Part shown: in pieces, positions 1 to 5,137 of the stretch
Position numbering within the stretch: position 1 is the first letter of the stretch
How the letters are laid out: the number at the start of each line of letters is the position of its first letter
Source: an uncultured Oscillospiraceae bacterium
GTDB taxonomy: Bacteria; Bacillota; Clostridia; Oscillospirales; Acutalibacteraceae
Direction: 5' to 3'
Length of the DNA: 5,137 bases
Assembly: GCA_900555805.1 (NCBI GenBank)
Contig: USMJ01000112.1
Location: 1 to 5,137 of the forward strand
Program-made: the position numbers and the translations under genes
Notes under the pieces: generated by a model
The model's database searches: none
Told to the model about the DNA's origin: nothing
What the model saw: the letters and a program-made list of their open reading frames with translations, nothing else

Positions 1-654
1 GGTGGTTGGGACAAGATTGCCGTATGATGTGCAAAGAAGAACACCGGCGATTGCCGCAAGAGCGGAGCCGATAGCGAATGTGACCGAAATTGTGCGGTTG
101 ACATTGATGCCCATCAGCTGAGCTGCGCCCTTATCTTCCGAGCAGGCTCTCATGGCTTTGCCCATCTTTGTTTTCGATGTGAACAGTGTTAAAACGACCA
201 TGATAACTATGCACGCAGCGATAGTCAGAAGTGAAATATATGAGATCGAAAGTTCGCCGTTGAAGAACTTGAATGTACCGTCGATGAGTGACGGATAGCT
301 GATCGGATCGGGCTTCCAGATAAGAAGCGCGACATTCTGAAGAAAGTATGAAACGCCGATAGCCGTGATGAGAACGGCGAGCGACGGAGCGGATCTCAGC
401 GGCTTATAAGCTAAGCCCTCAATAACAACGCCGAGTACCGTGCAGACGATCATGGCGATTATGACCGAAAGCCAGCCGGGAAGTCCGGCAGACGCCATAG
501 CGGAGTAGGAAATGTAGCCGCCTATCATGATGACATCACCGTGAGCGAAATTCAACATTTTCGCTATGCCGTAAACCATCGTGTAGCCCAAAGCGATGAT
601 AGCGTAAACGCTTCCTAAGCTGATACCGCTTATGAGATAAGATAAAAATTCCAT
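1..654 (-). CDS. livH: Branched-chain amino-acid ABC transporter permease, LivH type (partial, 3' end off window)
   Basis: Membrane permease of a Liv/HAAT-type ABC importer, which would pair with a LivM-like permease and LivG/LivF ATPases to move branched-chain or related amino acids handed over by the lipoprotein encoded just upstream. I translated 218 codons without a stop; family members are about 290-300 residues, so roughly 75 C-terminal residues lie beyond the left edge. The N-terminus MEFLSYLISGISLGSVYAI and the following ALGYTMVYGIAKMLNFAHGD (motif NFAHGD at residues 35-40) are typical LivH, as is the YKPLR segment at 83-87. Hydrophobic segments occur near residues 5-30, 40-57, 61-80, 93-113, 138-158 and 190-210. 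The cytoplasmic ATPase-contact (EAA-like) loop is visible at about 164-184, with RACSED..AA..MGIN. The ATG at 654 is preceded by AGAGGT (661-666) with 6 nt spacing. The family call is secure; the exact substrate is inferred. Confidence 0.93.
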   Translation of the reverse strand, partial: MEFLSYLISGISLGSVYAIIALGYTMVYGIAKMLNFAHGDVIMIGGYISYSAMASAGLPGWLSVIIAMIVCTVLGVVIEGLAYKPLRSAPSLAVLITAIGVSYFLQNVALLIWKPDPISYPSLIDGTFKFFNGELSISYISLLTIAACIVIMVVLTLFTSKTKMGKAMRACSEDKGAAQLMGINVNRTISVTFAIGSALAAIAGVLLCTSYGNLVPTT

Positions 655-716
655 AAAGATACCTCTTTGGTTGTACGCGCCGAATGACTGCGCGAGGGGG
701 ATATGTTCGTTATAAC

Positions 717-772
717 AACTTCGGCTACTTGAATAAACCGACTTTTGTCAGTTTAAACGAGCAGCCGAAGTT
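717..772 (-). promoter_or_regulatory. Long imperfect hairpin between binding-protein gene and livH
   Basis: Positions 717-742 and 747-772 form one register of inverted repeat around a 4-nt loop (743-746, AAAA in the transcript). The outer 10 bp (717-726 with 763-772) and inner 9 bp (734-742 with 747-755) pair. The inner stem has one position (739/750) that is G-U in minus-strand RNA but C-A in plus-strand RNA. Between them three more pairs form, and only 727/762, 730/759, 732/757 and 733/756 mismatch, giving about 22 of 26 positions paired. No U-tract follows the stem in the minus transcript, so it is not a classical intrinsic terminator. By analogy with stem-loops between binding-protein and permease genes (for example malE-malF), it could stabilise the upstream mRNA, be an RNase III site, or weaken read-through. 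The structure is seen; the role is inferred. Confidence 0.7.
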
Positions 773-791
773 TGAATTAAAGTTTTGCTAT

Positions 792-2009
792 TTACTGAAC
801 GTTTTCGGGAGTAACATAAACGCCGTCCTTGATAACAACTGCTGCGGGAGCTTTAGAAACTTCGCCGGTTGTCTTCCATGTCATGCCTGTACCCGTGATA
901 CCGTCAAAGGTGAGAGTGGGCATAACAGCTACGAGTTTTTCGCAGATCTCGCTTGCCTTCATGTCAGCAGTGCAGCCTGCCTTGATGAGTGCATTATATA
1001 CAACATATGTTGCGTCATAACCGTCGGCAGCGAACTGGTTGGGAGTCTCGCCGTACTTCTCTTTGTACTTCGTGACAAAGCTCTGAGTCTTTTCATCCTT
1101 AGCGTCGGCTGAGAACGGAGTGAGAAGCATTACGCCCTCTGCAAGCTTAGTGTCGAAGCCCTTCATAGTGAGGATACCGTCCATGCCGTCAACACCGAAG
1201 AATGTCGGTTTGTAGCCCATACCGTCTGCCTGCTTGAGGATAACTGACGCCGGCTGATAGTAGATGGGAAGAAATACGGTTGTTGCGCCTGCTGCCTTAG
1301 CGGCTGTGAGCTGAACAGAGAAGTCTGTTGAAGTGTCCTTTGTGAATGTGCCTTCATAGACAACCTCAAGACCCTTAGCGGCGGCTTCCTTAACGAATGT
1401 GTCGCGGATACCCTGTGAGTAAGCGTCGTCGTTTCTGTATATAACAGCGATCTTACCGTCCTTAAGATGCTCGCTGATGTAGTCGGCAGAACCTGTACCC
1501 TGGTTCGGGTCGGTGAAGCAAACCTGGAACATATTGTCCTTGCCGTTGATAACATCGGTTGAAGACGCCGACGGAGTGATTGCGAATACTCTGTCCTCAT
1601 TAACCTTAGAGGAAACCGAGATTGCCGAGCCTGTTGTTACAGGACCGATAAGAGCCTGCATGCCCCAGTCGAGAAGCGTGTTGTAAGCGTTAACAGCTGT
1701 TTCGCCGTCAGCTACATCGTCTTCTGCGCGGAAGTCGAACTGAATACCGCCGAGAGCGTTAATCTCTTCAACAGCGATCTTTATGCCGTTTGCAACTGCG
1801 TTGCCGTAAATAGCGGCGTCGCCTGTGAGAGGACCTACATTGCCTATTTTGAATGTGCCTGTTGCTTCCGTGTTAGCTGAAGAACCGCTTGATGATGAGT
1901 TGTCAGCCGATGCGGAAGGTGTTTCTGTTCCGCCGTTGCCGCAAGCTGCGAATAAGCAAGCGCAAAGAGCTGCTGCAACTACGAGAGCGAGAACTTTTTT
2001 GATTTTCAT
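792..2009 (-). CDS. Branched-chain amino-acid type ABC transporter substrate-binding lipoprotein (LivJ/LivK type)
   Basis: Extracytoplasmic binding protein (periplasmic-binding fold type I, Peripla_BP_6 family) that captures an amino-acid-like ligand for the LivH-containing importer encoded downstream. The product is 405 residues from the ATG at 2009. It starts with MKIKK and a hydrophobic stretch, then the lipobox LFAAC with lipidated Cys at residue 23, then a Ser/Thr-rich linker to about residue 50. The mature domain opens with IGNVGPLTGDAAIYG (about 55-69). Segments that line the ligand cleft in LIVBP relatives are recognisable: TPSASST (145-151), DDAY (Tyr197), YYQPAS (Tyr250/251) and VDGMDG (273-278). 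A TTG at 2018 would add three residues but sits only 2 nt from the AAAGGAAAGG ribosome binding site, whereas the ATG is 11 nt away, so I chose the ATG. It is the first gene of its unit, driven by the consensus promoter at 2074-2102. LIV specificity is not proven; other amino acids, amides or short-chain ligands are possible. Confidence 0.94.
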   Translation of the reverse strand: MKIKKVLALVVAAALCACLFAACGNGGTETPSASADNSSSSGSSANTEATGTFKIGNVGPLTGDAAIYGNAVANGIKIAVEEINALGGIQFDFRAEDDVADGETAVNAYNTLLDWGMQALIGPVTTGSAISVSSKVNEDRVFAITPSASSTDVINGKDNMFQVCFTDPNQGTGSADYISEHLKDGKIAVIYRNDDAYSQGIRDTFVKEAAAKGLEVVYEGTFTKDTSTDFSVQLTAAKAAGATTVFLPIYYQPASVILKQADGMGYKPTFFGVDGMDGILTMKGFDTKLAEGVMLLTPFSADAKDEKTQSFVTKYKEKYGETPNQFAADGYDATYVVYNALIKAGCTADMKASEICEKLVAVMPTLTFDGITGTGMTWKTTGEVSKAPAAVVIKDGVYVTPENVQ

Positions 2010-2020
2010 TGAAATCAAGA

Positions 2021-2030
2021 CCTTTCCTTT
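2021..2030 (-). promoter_or_regulatory. Ribosome binding site of the binding-protein gene
   Basis: The purine stretch AAAGGAAAGG in the minus transcript ends 11 nt before the ATG at 2009 and only 2 nt before the in-frame TTG at 2018. This spacing decides the start in favour of the ATG. Confidence 0.75.
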
Positions 2031-2045
2031 TGATTACACCAAATT

Positions 2046-2055
2046 GGGTTAACCC
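2046..2055. promoter_or_regulatory. Palindrome GGGTTAACCC in the 5' leader of the binding-protein gene
   Basis: A perfect 10-bp palindrome lies about 12-21 nt downstream of the predicted transcription start and upstream of the ribosome binding site. It could be an operator half of a roadblock repressor or chance. No matching motif of a known regulator was recognised. Confidence 0.3.
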
Positions 2056-2073
2056 CTCTTTCATGTTGTAGCG

Positions 2074-2102
2074 ATTATAACATTACATATCGTAAGTGTC
2101 AA
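2074..2102 (-). promoter_or_regulatory. Consensus sigma-70/SigA promoter of the binding-protein-livH unit
   Basis: In minus orientation TTGACA (2102-2097), a 17-nt spacer and TATAAT (2079-2074) match the housekeeping consensus at all 12 positions with ideal spacing. The predicted start is near 2067, giving a leader of about 57 nt before the ATG at 2009. It lies downstream of the LysR-gene terminator, so the transporter genes have their own strong promoter. A promoter this strong suits a highly expressed binding protein and suggests control by repression rather than activation. Confidence 0.9.
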
Positions 2103-2107
2103 CACTT
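2094..2107. promoter_or_regulatory. Inverted repeat overlapping the -35 box (candidate operator)
   Basis: AAGTGT-CA-ACACTT is a perfect inverted repeat with 6-bp arms and a 2-bp centre. It covers the whole -35 hexamer (2097-2102). A protein bound here would occlude RNA polymerase. The repeat is directly visible; that it is an operator, and whether the adjacent LysR protein or a global nitrogen/amino-acid regulator uses it, is inference. Confidence 0.4.
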
Positions 2108-2172
2108 TTTTTACATTTCATCCCTTTGCACAAAACGCACAAAATTTTGAACTGATTTTAGTCAGAATATAC

Positions 2173-2199
2173 AAAAAATCGTGTCATAAAGACACGATT
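2173..2199 (-). terminator. Rho-independent terminator after the LysR gene
   Basis: In the minus transcript AATCGTGTC (2199-2191) and GACACGATT (2185-2177) form a perfect 9-bp stem with the 5-nt loop 2186-2190. A run of six T (2178-2173) follows immediately, two of them inside the stem. It lies 107 nt past the LysR stop codon and upstream of the transporter promoter, so it separates the two transcription units. Confidence 0.88.
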
Positions 2200-2305
2200 A
2201 ACAATTTTTGTCGTCGTATTCTGTTTCGGGCTTTAAATTGAGACCATTACAAATCGTCATGGAGTATCGGACTGTTTTGCATGGAGAAGTATAATTATAC
2301 ATTGA
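2200..2305. other. LysR 3' untranslated stretch, no gene seen
   Basis: This spans the DNA between the LysR stop codon and its terminator. No reading frame longer than about a dozen codons with a plausible start is present. It contains a perfect 12-bp AT palindrome, GTATAATTATAC (2289-2300), just after the stop, and two copies of CATGGAG at 2258-2264 and 2280-2286. Neither has a recognisable function. Confidence 0.5.
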
Positions 2306-3190
2306 TTATTGCTCGTGATAAAGCTCTTTGACGACCTCAATAGCGCAGTCAATGAAGATTTTTGTGTTCTCCGTGGCCGCTTTCAGTGATTTTAAGCATA
2401 CAACAAGCTCTCTGTGAGCCGCCGGAGTTATCGGGAGAGAAATAACATCGTTCTTGTTGCCGTGCATAACGAGTTCCGAAAGTATACTCACACCCATTCC
2501 GTGTTCGACCATGTATATAACCGTAGGATCGTCAACATAAGTCGGCTCGATATTCGGCTGAACACTCTCACGCTCGAAAAAGCGCACAATGTCTTTATCA
2601 AAACCGTAGTACGGCATGATGAAATCCTGACCGTCGAAGTTCTTCATAGGATAGCTGTCAAGCTTGGCGTACTTATCGTTGTTGGGAAGAATGGCAAGCA
2701 GGGGATCGTCATGAAGATGAATAAACTCAAGGTTGGGATAATCCTGGCGGCTTGCAAGAGCGATATCAACTTCGCCGGAGCTGACCATGGAATAAACGCC
2801 GTCGATACTGCTCGAGCTTATCTCGACCGAAACATCGGGGAGCTTTTCGTGAAAGCGCCTGATGATATGCGGAAGCCAGTGCATGATAATGCTCGTGTAC
2901 GCGCAGACCTTGATGCTGTCGTTCTTGTTTCGCCTTATCATGGAAACTTCCTTGTCGAACTGATCGTTGTGAATGAGCATGGTTCTTATAATAGGTATGA
3001 GCCGCTTGCCTTCCGAGGTCGGGAACACGCCGCTGTGGCTTCTTATCAGAAGGGGAAAGCCCAGTTCCTTTTCAAGTCCGCTTATCATGTGAGTTATACC
3101 CGATTGGGTATAGCCCATTATCTCGGCGACCTTTGTCAGACTGCCGAGATCGACCGCATTTATGAAAACTTCAAGCTTTTTAATGTCCAT
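2306..3190 (-). CDS. LysR-family transcriptional regulator
   Basis: A 294-residue DNA-binding regulator of usual LTTR length. Residues 1-60 are the winged helix-turn-helix: MDIKKLEVFINAVDLGSLT, then AEIMGYTQSGITHMISGLEKELG (about 22-44) with the recognition helix at about 28-38, and the wing ending in F.PTSEGKRL (56-64). Residues from about 92 to the end form the LysR substrate-binding domain (IKVCAYTSIIMHWLPHIIRRF, then SSGEVDIAL at 137-145 and VEHGMGVSILSE at 228-239). The ATG at 3190 follows a GGGTGATG ribosome binding site about 5 nt upstream. It sits 17 nt downstream of the phosphatase gene and points the same way as the transporter genes, not divergently as many LTTRs do. Its targets are unknown: it may control its own operon, the downstream transporter, or neither. 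The effector cannot be read from the sequence. Confidence 0.95.
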   Translation of the reverse strand: MDIKKLEVFINAVDLGSLTKVAEIMGYTQSGITHMISGLEKELGFPLLIRSHSGVFPTSEGKRLIPIIRTMLIHNDQFDKEVSMIRRNKNDSIKVCAYTSIIMHWLPHIIRRFHEKLPDVSVEISSSSIDGVYSMVSSGEVDIALASRQDYPNLEFIHLHDDPLLAILPNNDKYAKLDSYPMKNFDGQDFIMPYYGFDKDIVRFFERESVQPNIEPTYVDDPTVIYMVEHGMGVSILSELVMHGNKNDVISLPITPAAHRELVVCLKSLKAATENTKIFIDCAIEVVKELYHEQ

Positions 3191-3207
3191 TTCATCACCC
3201 GCATTTT

Positions 3208-3996
3208 TTATTCAAGATACATCGCTTTGAGCGTCTTGCGCTTTTCTTCGTCAAGCCCCATCGTCTGTTCAAGATAGTTTTCGACCGAGCCGAAATTATC
3301 TTCAATAGCAGAAAATGCCGCTCCGATAAATTCGCGCTTGACGTCTATCAGGTATTTGACATATTCGCCCGAGCTTCTCGGTCTTGCGAACAGATCGATG
3401 AGTATTTTTAATTTAAGGTTAGTTTTCTTATAGTATACGCCCGTGAGGAGATAGTCCTGAACGATCTTTTCTCTGTCAACGCCGAGCACCGACAAAAGCA
3501 GCGCCGTTCCTGCTCCGACCCTGTCCTTTCCCGCTGAACAGTGCCACAGGACGCTGCCGCTTTCCTGCTTAAGCAGAATGTCGAAGAATTTCGCGTATCC
3601 GCTCTGAGCGTGTTCGTTCAGCACGATGTCGGAGTACATTTTTTTCATATATTCCATCGGTTCTATCGTCATTCCGTCGAACATTTTCGGGATGTCTTTC
3701 ATGTCGACCTTTTCTCTCGTTATTCCGAGCGTTTCGGCTTCAAGAATCGGGTCGAATATGTTTTCGACGCCGCTGAGTTCGGGGTCGGGCTTTTGATCTC
3801 TCTCGACATCCGTTCTGAAATCGACGACAGTTTTCAGAACGTATTCCTCGGTCAGAATTTTCTTGTCGCTTTCGGTCGCGTCGAAGAGAGTGCCGCTTCT
3901 GATGAGCCTTTTTTCTTTGATCTTTCTGCCGTCGAGCGTCTCGATACCGCCGAGATCTCTTGTGTTTTCGAGTTTTTTTAGTTCAATCCTGCCCAT
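3208..3996 (-). CDS. Tyrosine-/lipid-phosphatase-like protein (Tyr_phosphatase3, MptpB/LipA-like)
   Basis: A 262-residue cysteine-based phosphatase. The N-terminal signature NTRDLGG (11-17), followed by DGRKIKEKRLIRSGTL (22-37), and VVDFRTDVE (57-65) are hallmarks of the bacterial dual-specificity family PF13350. The catalytic P-loop HCSAGKDRVG lies at 152-161, with nucleophile Cys153 and phosphate-binding Arg159. The Lys-Asp inside the loop is shared with MptpB of Mycobacterium and LipA of Listeria, which act on phosphotyrosine and phosphoinositides. No signal peptide or membrane segment is seen, so it is probably cytoplasmic. The ATG at 3996 comes 1 nt after the upstream stop codon, and its GGAG (4004-4007) lies inside the upstream gene, so translation is probably coupled to the YitT-like gene. 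All key residues are present, so it should be active. The physiological substrate is unknown. Confidence 0.92.
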   Translation of the reverse strand: MGRIELKKLENTRDLGGIETLDGRKIKEKRLIRSGTLFDATESDKKILTEEYVLKTVVDFRTDVERDQKPDPELSGVENIFDPILEAETLGITREKVDMKDIPKMFDGMTIEPMEYMKKMYSDIVLNEHAQSGYAKFFDILLKQESGSVLWHCSAGKDRVGAGTALLLSVLGVDREKIVQDYLLTGVYYKKTNLKLKILIDLFARPRSSGEYVKYLIDVKREFIGAAFSAIEDNFGSVENYLEQTMGLDEEKRKTLKAMYLE

Positions 3997-3997
3997 A

Positions 3998-4951
3998 TCA
4001 ATTCTCCGATTTTTCTATATTTTCGCCGTTTATGTTTTCGGTACGCGGCGGAATTCTTTCTGATTTATAACCCTGTTTTCGCGGATGGAAAACGTCGGCG
4101 ACCTCCGAAACGGAAACGTAAGCCGTCGGGTCGACATCGGCGACGATCTGTTTTAGAGATTCGATCTGAAATCGGTTCAACACGACATAAAGTATAGTCT
4201 TATGTTGGTCGGAATAATAGCCTTTTGCGTCCATGACAGTGATTCCGCATTCGAATGTTTCCGAGACCGCCGCACCGACATCGTCGGGCTTCACCGTGAC
4301 TATCATAGCGGCTTTCGAGCGGTCGAAGCCTTCGACGATATAGTCAATCGTCTTAAGCGCCGCCGCATAGGTGACTATCGAATAAAGCGGCAATATCCAG
4401 CTTCCGAGAACGAAGCCGCATACTATATATAATACAACATTGTAAATCATGACGAAAGTTCCGACGGATATGCTGAGCTTTTTCGCGAAGATGACAGCCA
4501 TAACCTCAATTCCGTCCATAGCTCCGCCGAATCTTATCGCAAGACCGCTGCCGACGCCCGAAATGAGACCGCCGAACAAAGCACAGAGAAGCAGATCCGA
4601 ACCTGCGAGCGGAGACGCCATACTGACGTCGATCGGTAAAACATCCGTTATCAGCCACGCCGCGAGCGAATATATGCTGACAGTATAAATCGCGTATACA
4701 GTGAAAACTATGCCCTGCCTTTTCAGTCCGTAAAGAAACAGCGGAACGTTCAAAATTAGCAAAAATACCGACAGCGAAAAATGTTCGGGCGTGACCTGTG
4801 AAAGCAGGATCGAAGTTCCCGAAATGCCGCTGTCATAGAGGTTGACGGGCGCGATGAACACGGTTACACCGATGGCGTTGATGATGCCTGCGAGCGTCAA
4901 CAGTATGAAATTTTTGATCTTGAACCTTTTCAGCTTTTCTAATACGGACAT
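3998..4951 (-). CDS. YitT-family membrane protein (DUF161 + DUF2179)
   Basis: A 317-residue integral membrane protein of the YitT family, widespread in Firmicutes and of unknown biochemical role (proposed transporter-like). Hydrophobic helices lie at about 14-34, 58-78, 83-104, 118-138, 164-184 and 186-206. The family's glycine-rich turn appears as RFGGAMDGIEV (140-150), where relatives usually have GG(S/A)xGG. A soluble C-terminal DUF2179 domain follows (about 212-288), with SKAAMIVTV, a GITVMDAKGYYS stretch, ILYVVLNRFQIESLKQIV and DPTAYVSVSEVADVF. The last 27 residues (291-317) are a charged tail not usual in the family. The ATG at 4951 has a strong AGGGAGG site (4958-4964) at 6 nt. It is the first gene of the unit with the phosphatase and LysR genes. 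The family call is secure and the function is not known. Confidence 0.93.
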   Translation of the reverse strand: MSVLEKLKRFKIKNFILLTLAGIINAIGVTVFIAPVNLYDSGISGTSILLSQVTPEHFSLSVFLLILNVPLFLYGLKRQGIVFTVYAIYTVSIYSLAAWLITDVLPIDVSMASPLAGSDLLLCALFGGLISGVGSGLAIRFGGAMDGIEVMAVIFAKKLSISVGTFVMIYNVVLYIVCGFVLGSWILPLYSIVTYAAALKTIDYIVEGFDRSKAAMIVTVKPDDVGAAVSETFECGITVMDAKGYYSDQHKTILYVVLNRFQIESLKQIVADVDPTAYVSVSEVADVFHPRKQGYKSERIPPRTENINGENIEKSEN

Positions 4952-4957
4952 GATGCG

Positions 4958-4964
4958 CCTCCCT
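4958..4964 (-). promoter_or_regulatory. Strong ribosome binding site of the YitT-family gene
   Basis: AGGGAGG in the minus transcript lies 6 nt before the ATG at 4951. This supports that start and the predicted transcription direction. Confidence 0.8.
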
Positions 4965-4983
4965 GATTTAGTATATCTTTATA

Positions 4984-5012
4984 ATTATATCATAACTCGC
5001 CCGAATAATCAA
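4984..5012 (-). promoter_or_regulatory. Probable SigA promoter of the YitT-phosphatase-LysR unit
   Basis: In minus orientation TTGATT (5012-5007), a 17-nt spacer and TATAAT (4989-4984) give a perfect -10 and a 4/6 -35. Transcription would start near 4977, leaving a short leader of about 25 nt before the ATG at 4951. Confidence 0.7.
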
Positions 5013-5013
5013 A

Positions 5014-5023
5014 TCCGATCGGA
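5014..5023. promoter_or_regulatory. Palindrome TCCGATCGGA just upstream of the YitT promoter
   Basis: A perfect 10-bp palindrome lies directly upstream of the -35 box. An 8-bp inverted repeat, CCGAATAA (5001-5008) with TTATTCGG (5077-5084), brackets the region. It is a candidate regulator site; no known motif was recognised. Confidence 0.3.
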
Positions 5024-5137
5024 CTATTTAATTCATATTCATAAAATATTGACCGATAACAAAATTGAAAATATATTTATTCGGTACGCGCGAACCGCGT
5101 TCTGACTTCTAATCTGTACCACATGAGACAGTCGGTT
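5024..5137. other. Unassigned AT-rich upstream DNA and window edge
   Basis: From 5024 to about 5080 the DNA is AT-rich, with a tandem ATTCAT pair at 5031-5042. From 5081 it becomes GC-richer and holds a 5-bp hairpin, ACGCG/CGCGT (5086-5100). Two minus frames are open to the right edge: about 19 codons ending at 5077, and about 32 codons from 5137. Neither resembles a family I know. Confidence 0.4.

Noticed and set aside
676..694. Small hairpin CGCGC/GCGCG upstream of the livH ribosome binding site
   Set aside because: Only 5 bp with a 9-nt loop and no T-tract; too weak to call a regulatory element.
717..772. Classical rho-independent terminator at the intergenic hairpin
   Set aside because: The stem is followed in the transcript by GTTGTTATAACG, not a T-run, and a transporter gene continues downstream. 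Kept as a structural element of unknown role.
684..1112. Plus-strand open frame of 142 codons over the hairpin and the 3' end of the binding-protein gene
   Set aside because: Antisense to a clear binding-protein gene, low-complexity Cys-rich product without family features, no ribosome binding site.
1163..1600. Minus-strand open frame of 145 codons in another frame of the binding-protein gene
   Set aside because: Ser/Arg/Gln-rich translation typical of an out-of-frame shadow; the overlapping binding-protein frame is unmistakable.
2010..2018. TTG start adding three residues to the binding protein
   Set aside because: Only 2 nt from the ribosome binding site, while the ATG at 2009 is at a workable distance and gives a standard MKIKK signal-peptide start.
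2289..2300. TATAAT within GTATAATTATAC as a plus-strand promoter
   Set aside because: No -35 match at 16-18 bp upstream and no plus-strand gene to drive; explained by an AT-rich palindrome.
2414..3277. Long plus-strand open frame of 287 codons antisense to the LysR gene
   Set aside because: It is fully antisense to a clear LysR gene, has no recognisable domain and no promoter or ribosome binding site. It is a shadow of the codon bias on the other strand.
5081..5137. Possible tRNA on the minus strand (GGTTCG near a stem)
   Set aside because: The 5-bp stem has a 5-nt loop instead of a 7-nt T-loop, the conserved A58 is missing, and no matching acceptor or anticodon arms were found.

Overview
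The window holds five protein genes, all on the minus strand, in what looks like a chromosomal segment of a Gram-positive anaerobe. A Clostridia/Oscillospiraceae-type host is my inference. It rests on the solute-binding lipoprotein with a lipobox and Ser-rich linker, strong AGGGAGG-type ribosome binding sites, moderate GC in genes with AT-rich intergenic DNA, and the combination of a YitT-family membrane protein with a Liv-type transporter. No mobile element, CRISPR array, rRNA or convincing tRNA is visible.

Reading in the direction of transcription (high to low coordinates), the first transcription unit starts from a probable sigma-70 type promoter near 4984-5012. It encodes a YitT/DUF161 + DUF2179 membrane protein (3998-4951), a tyrosine/lipid-phosphatase-like protein with the signature HCSAGKDR (3208-3996), and a LysR-family regulator (2306-3190). 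The three genes are tightly packed, with gaps of 1 and 17 nt, and are closed by an intrinsic terminator at 2173-2199.

The second unit starts from a promoter with perfect consensus hexamers and ideal spacing (TTGACA-17-TATAAT, 2074-2102). It encodes a branched-chain amino-acid type substrate-binding lipoprotein (792-2009) and then a LivH-type ABC permease (1-654), which runs off the left edge. The remaining transporter genes (a LivM-type permease and LivG/LivF-type ATPases) would be expected beyond position 1. The two genes are separated by 137 nt that contain a 56-bp imperfect palindrome able to form one long hairpin in the mRNA. This suggests that expression of the abundant binding protein is uncoupled from that of the permease.

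The genes are individually of known families, so I do not see a clearly new system. The best leads are the long hairpin between the binding protein and permease, the inverted repeat sitting exactly on the consensus -35 box, and the linkage of a YitT protein, a phosphoinositide-phosphatase-like enzyme and a LysR regulator upstream of an amino-acid transporter. The right end (about 5040-5137) contains nothing I can assign.
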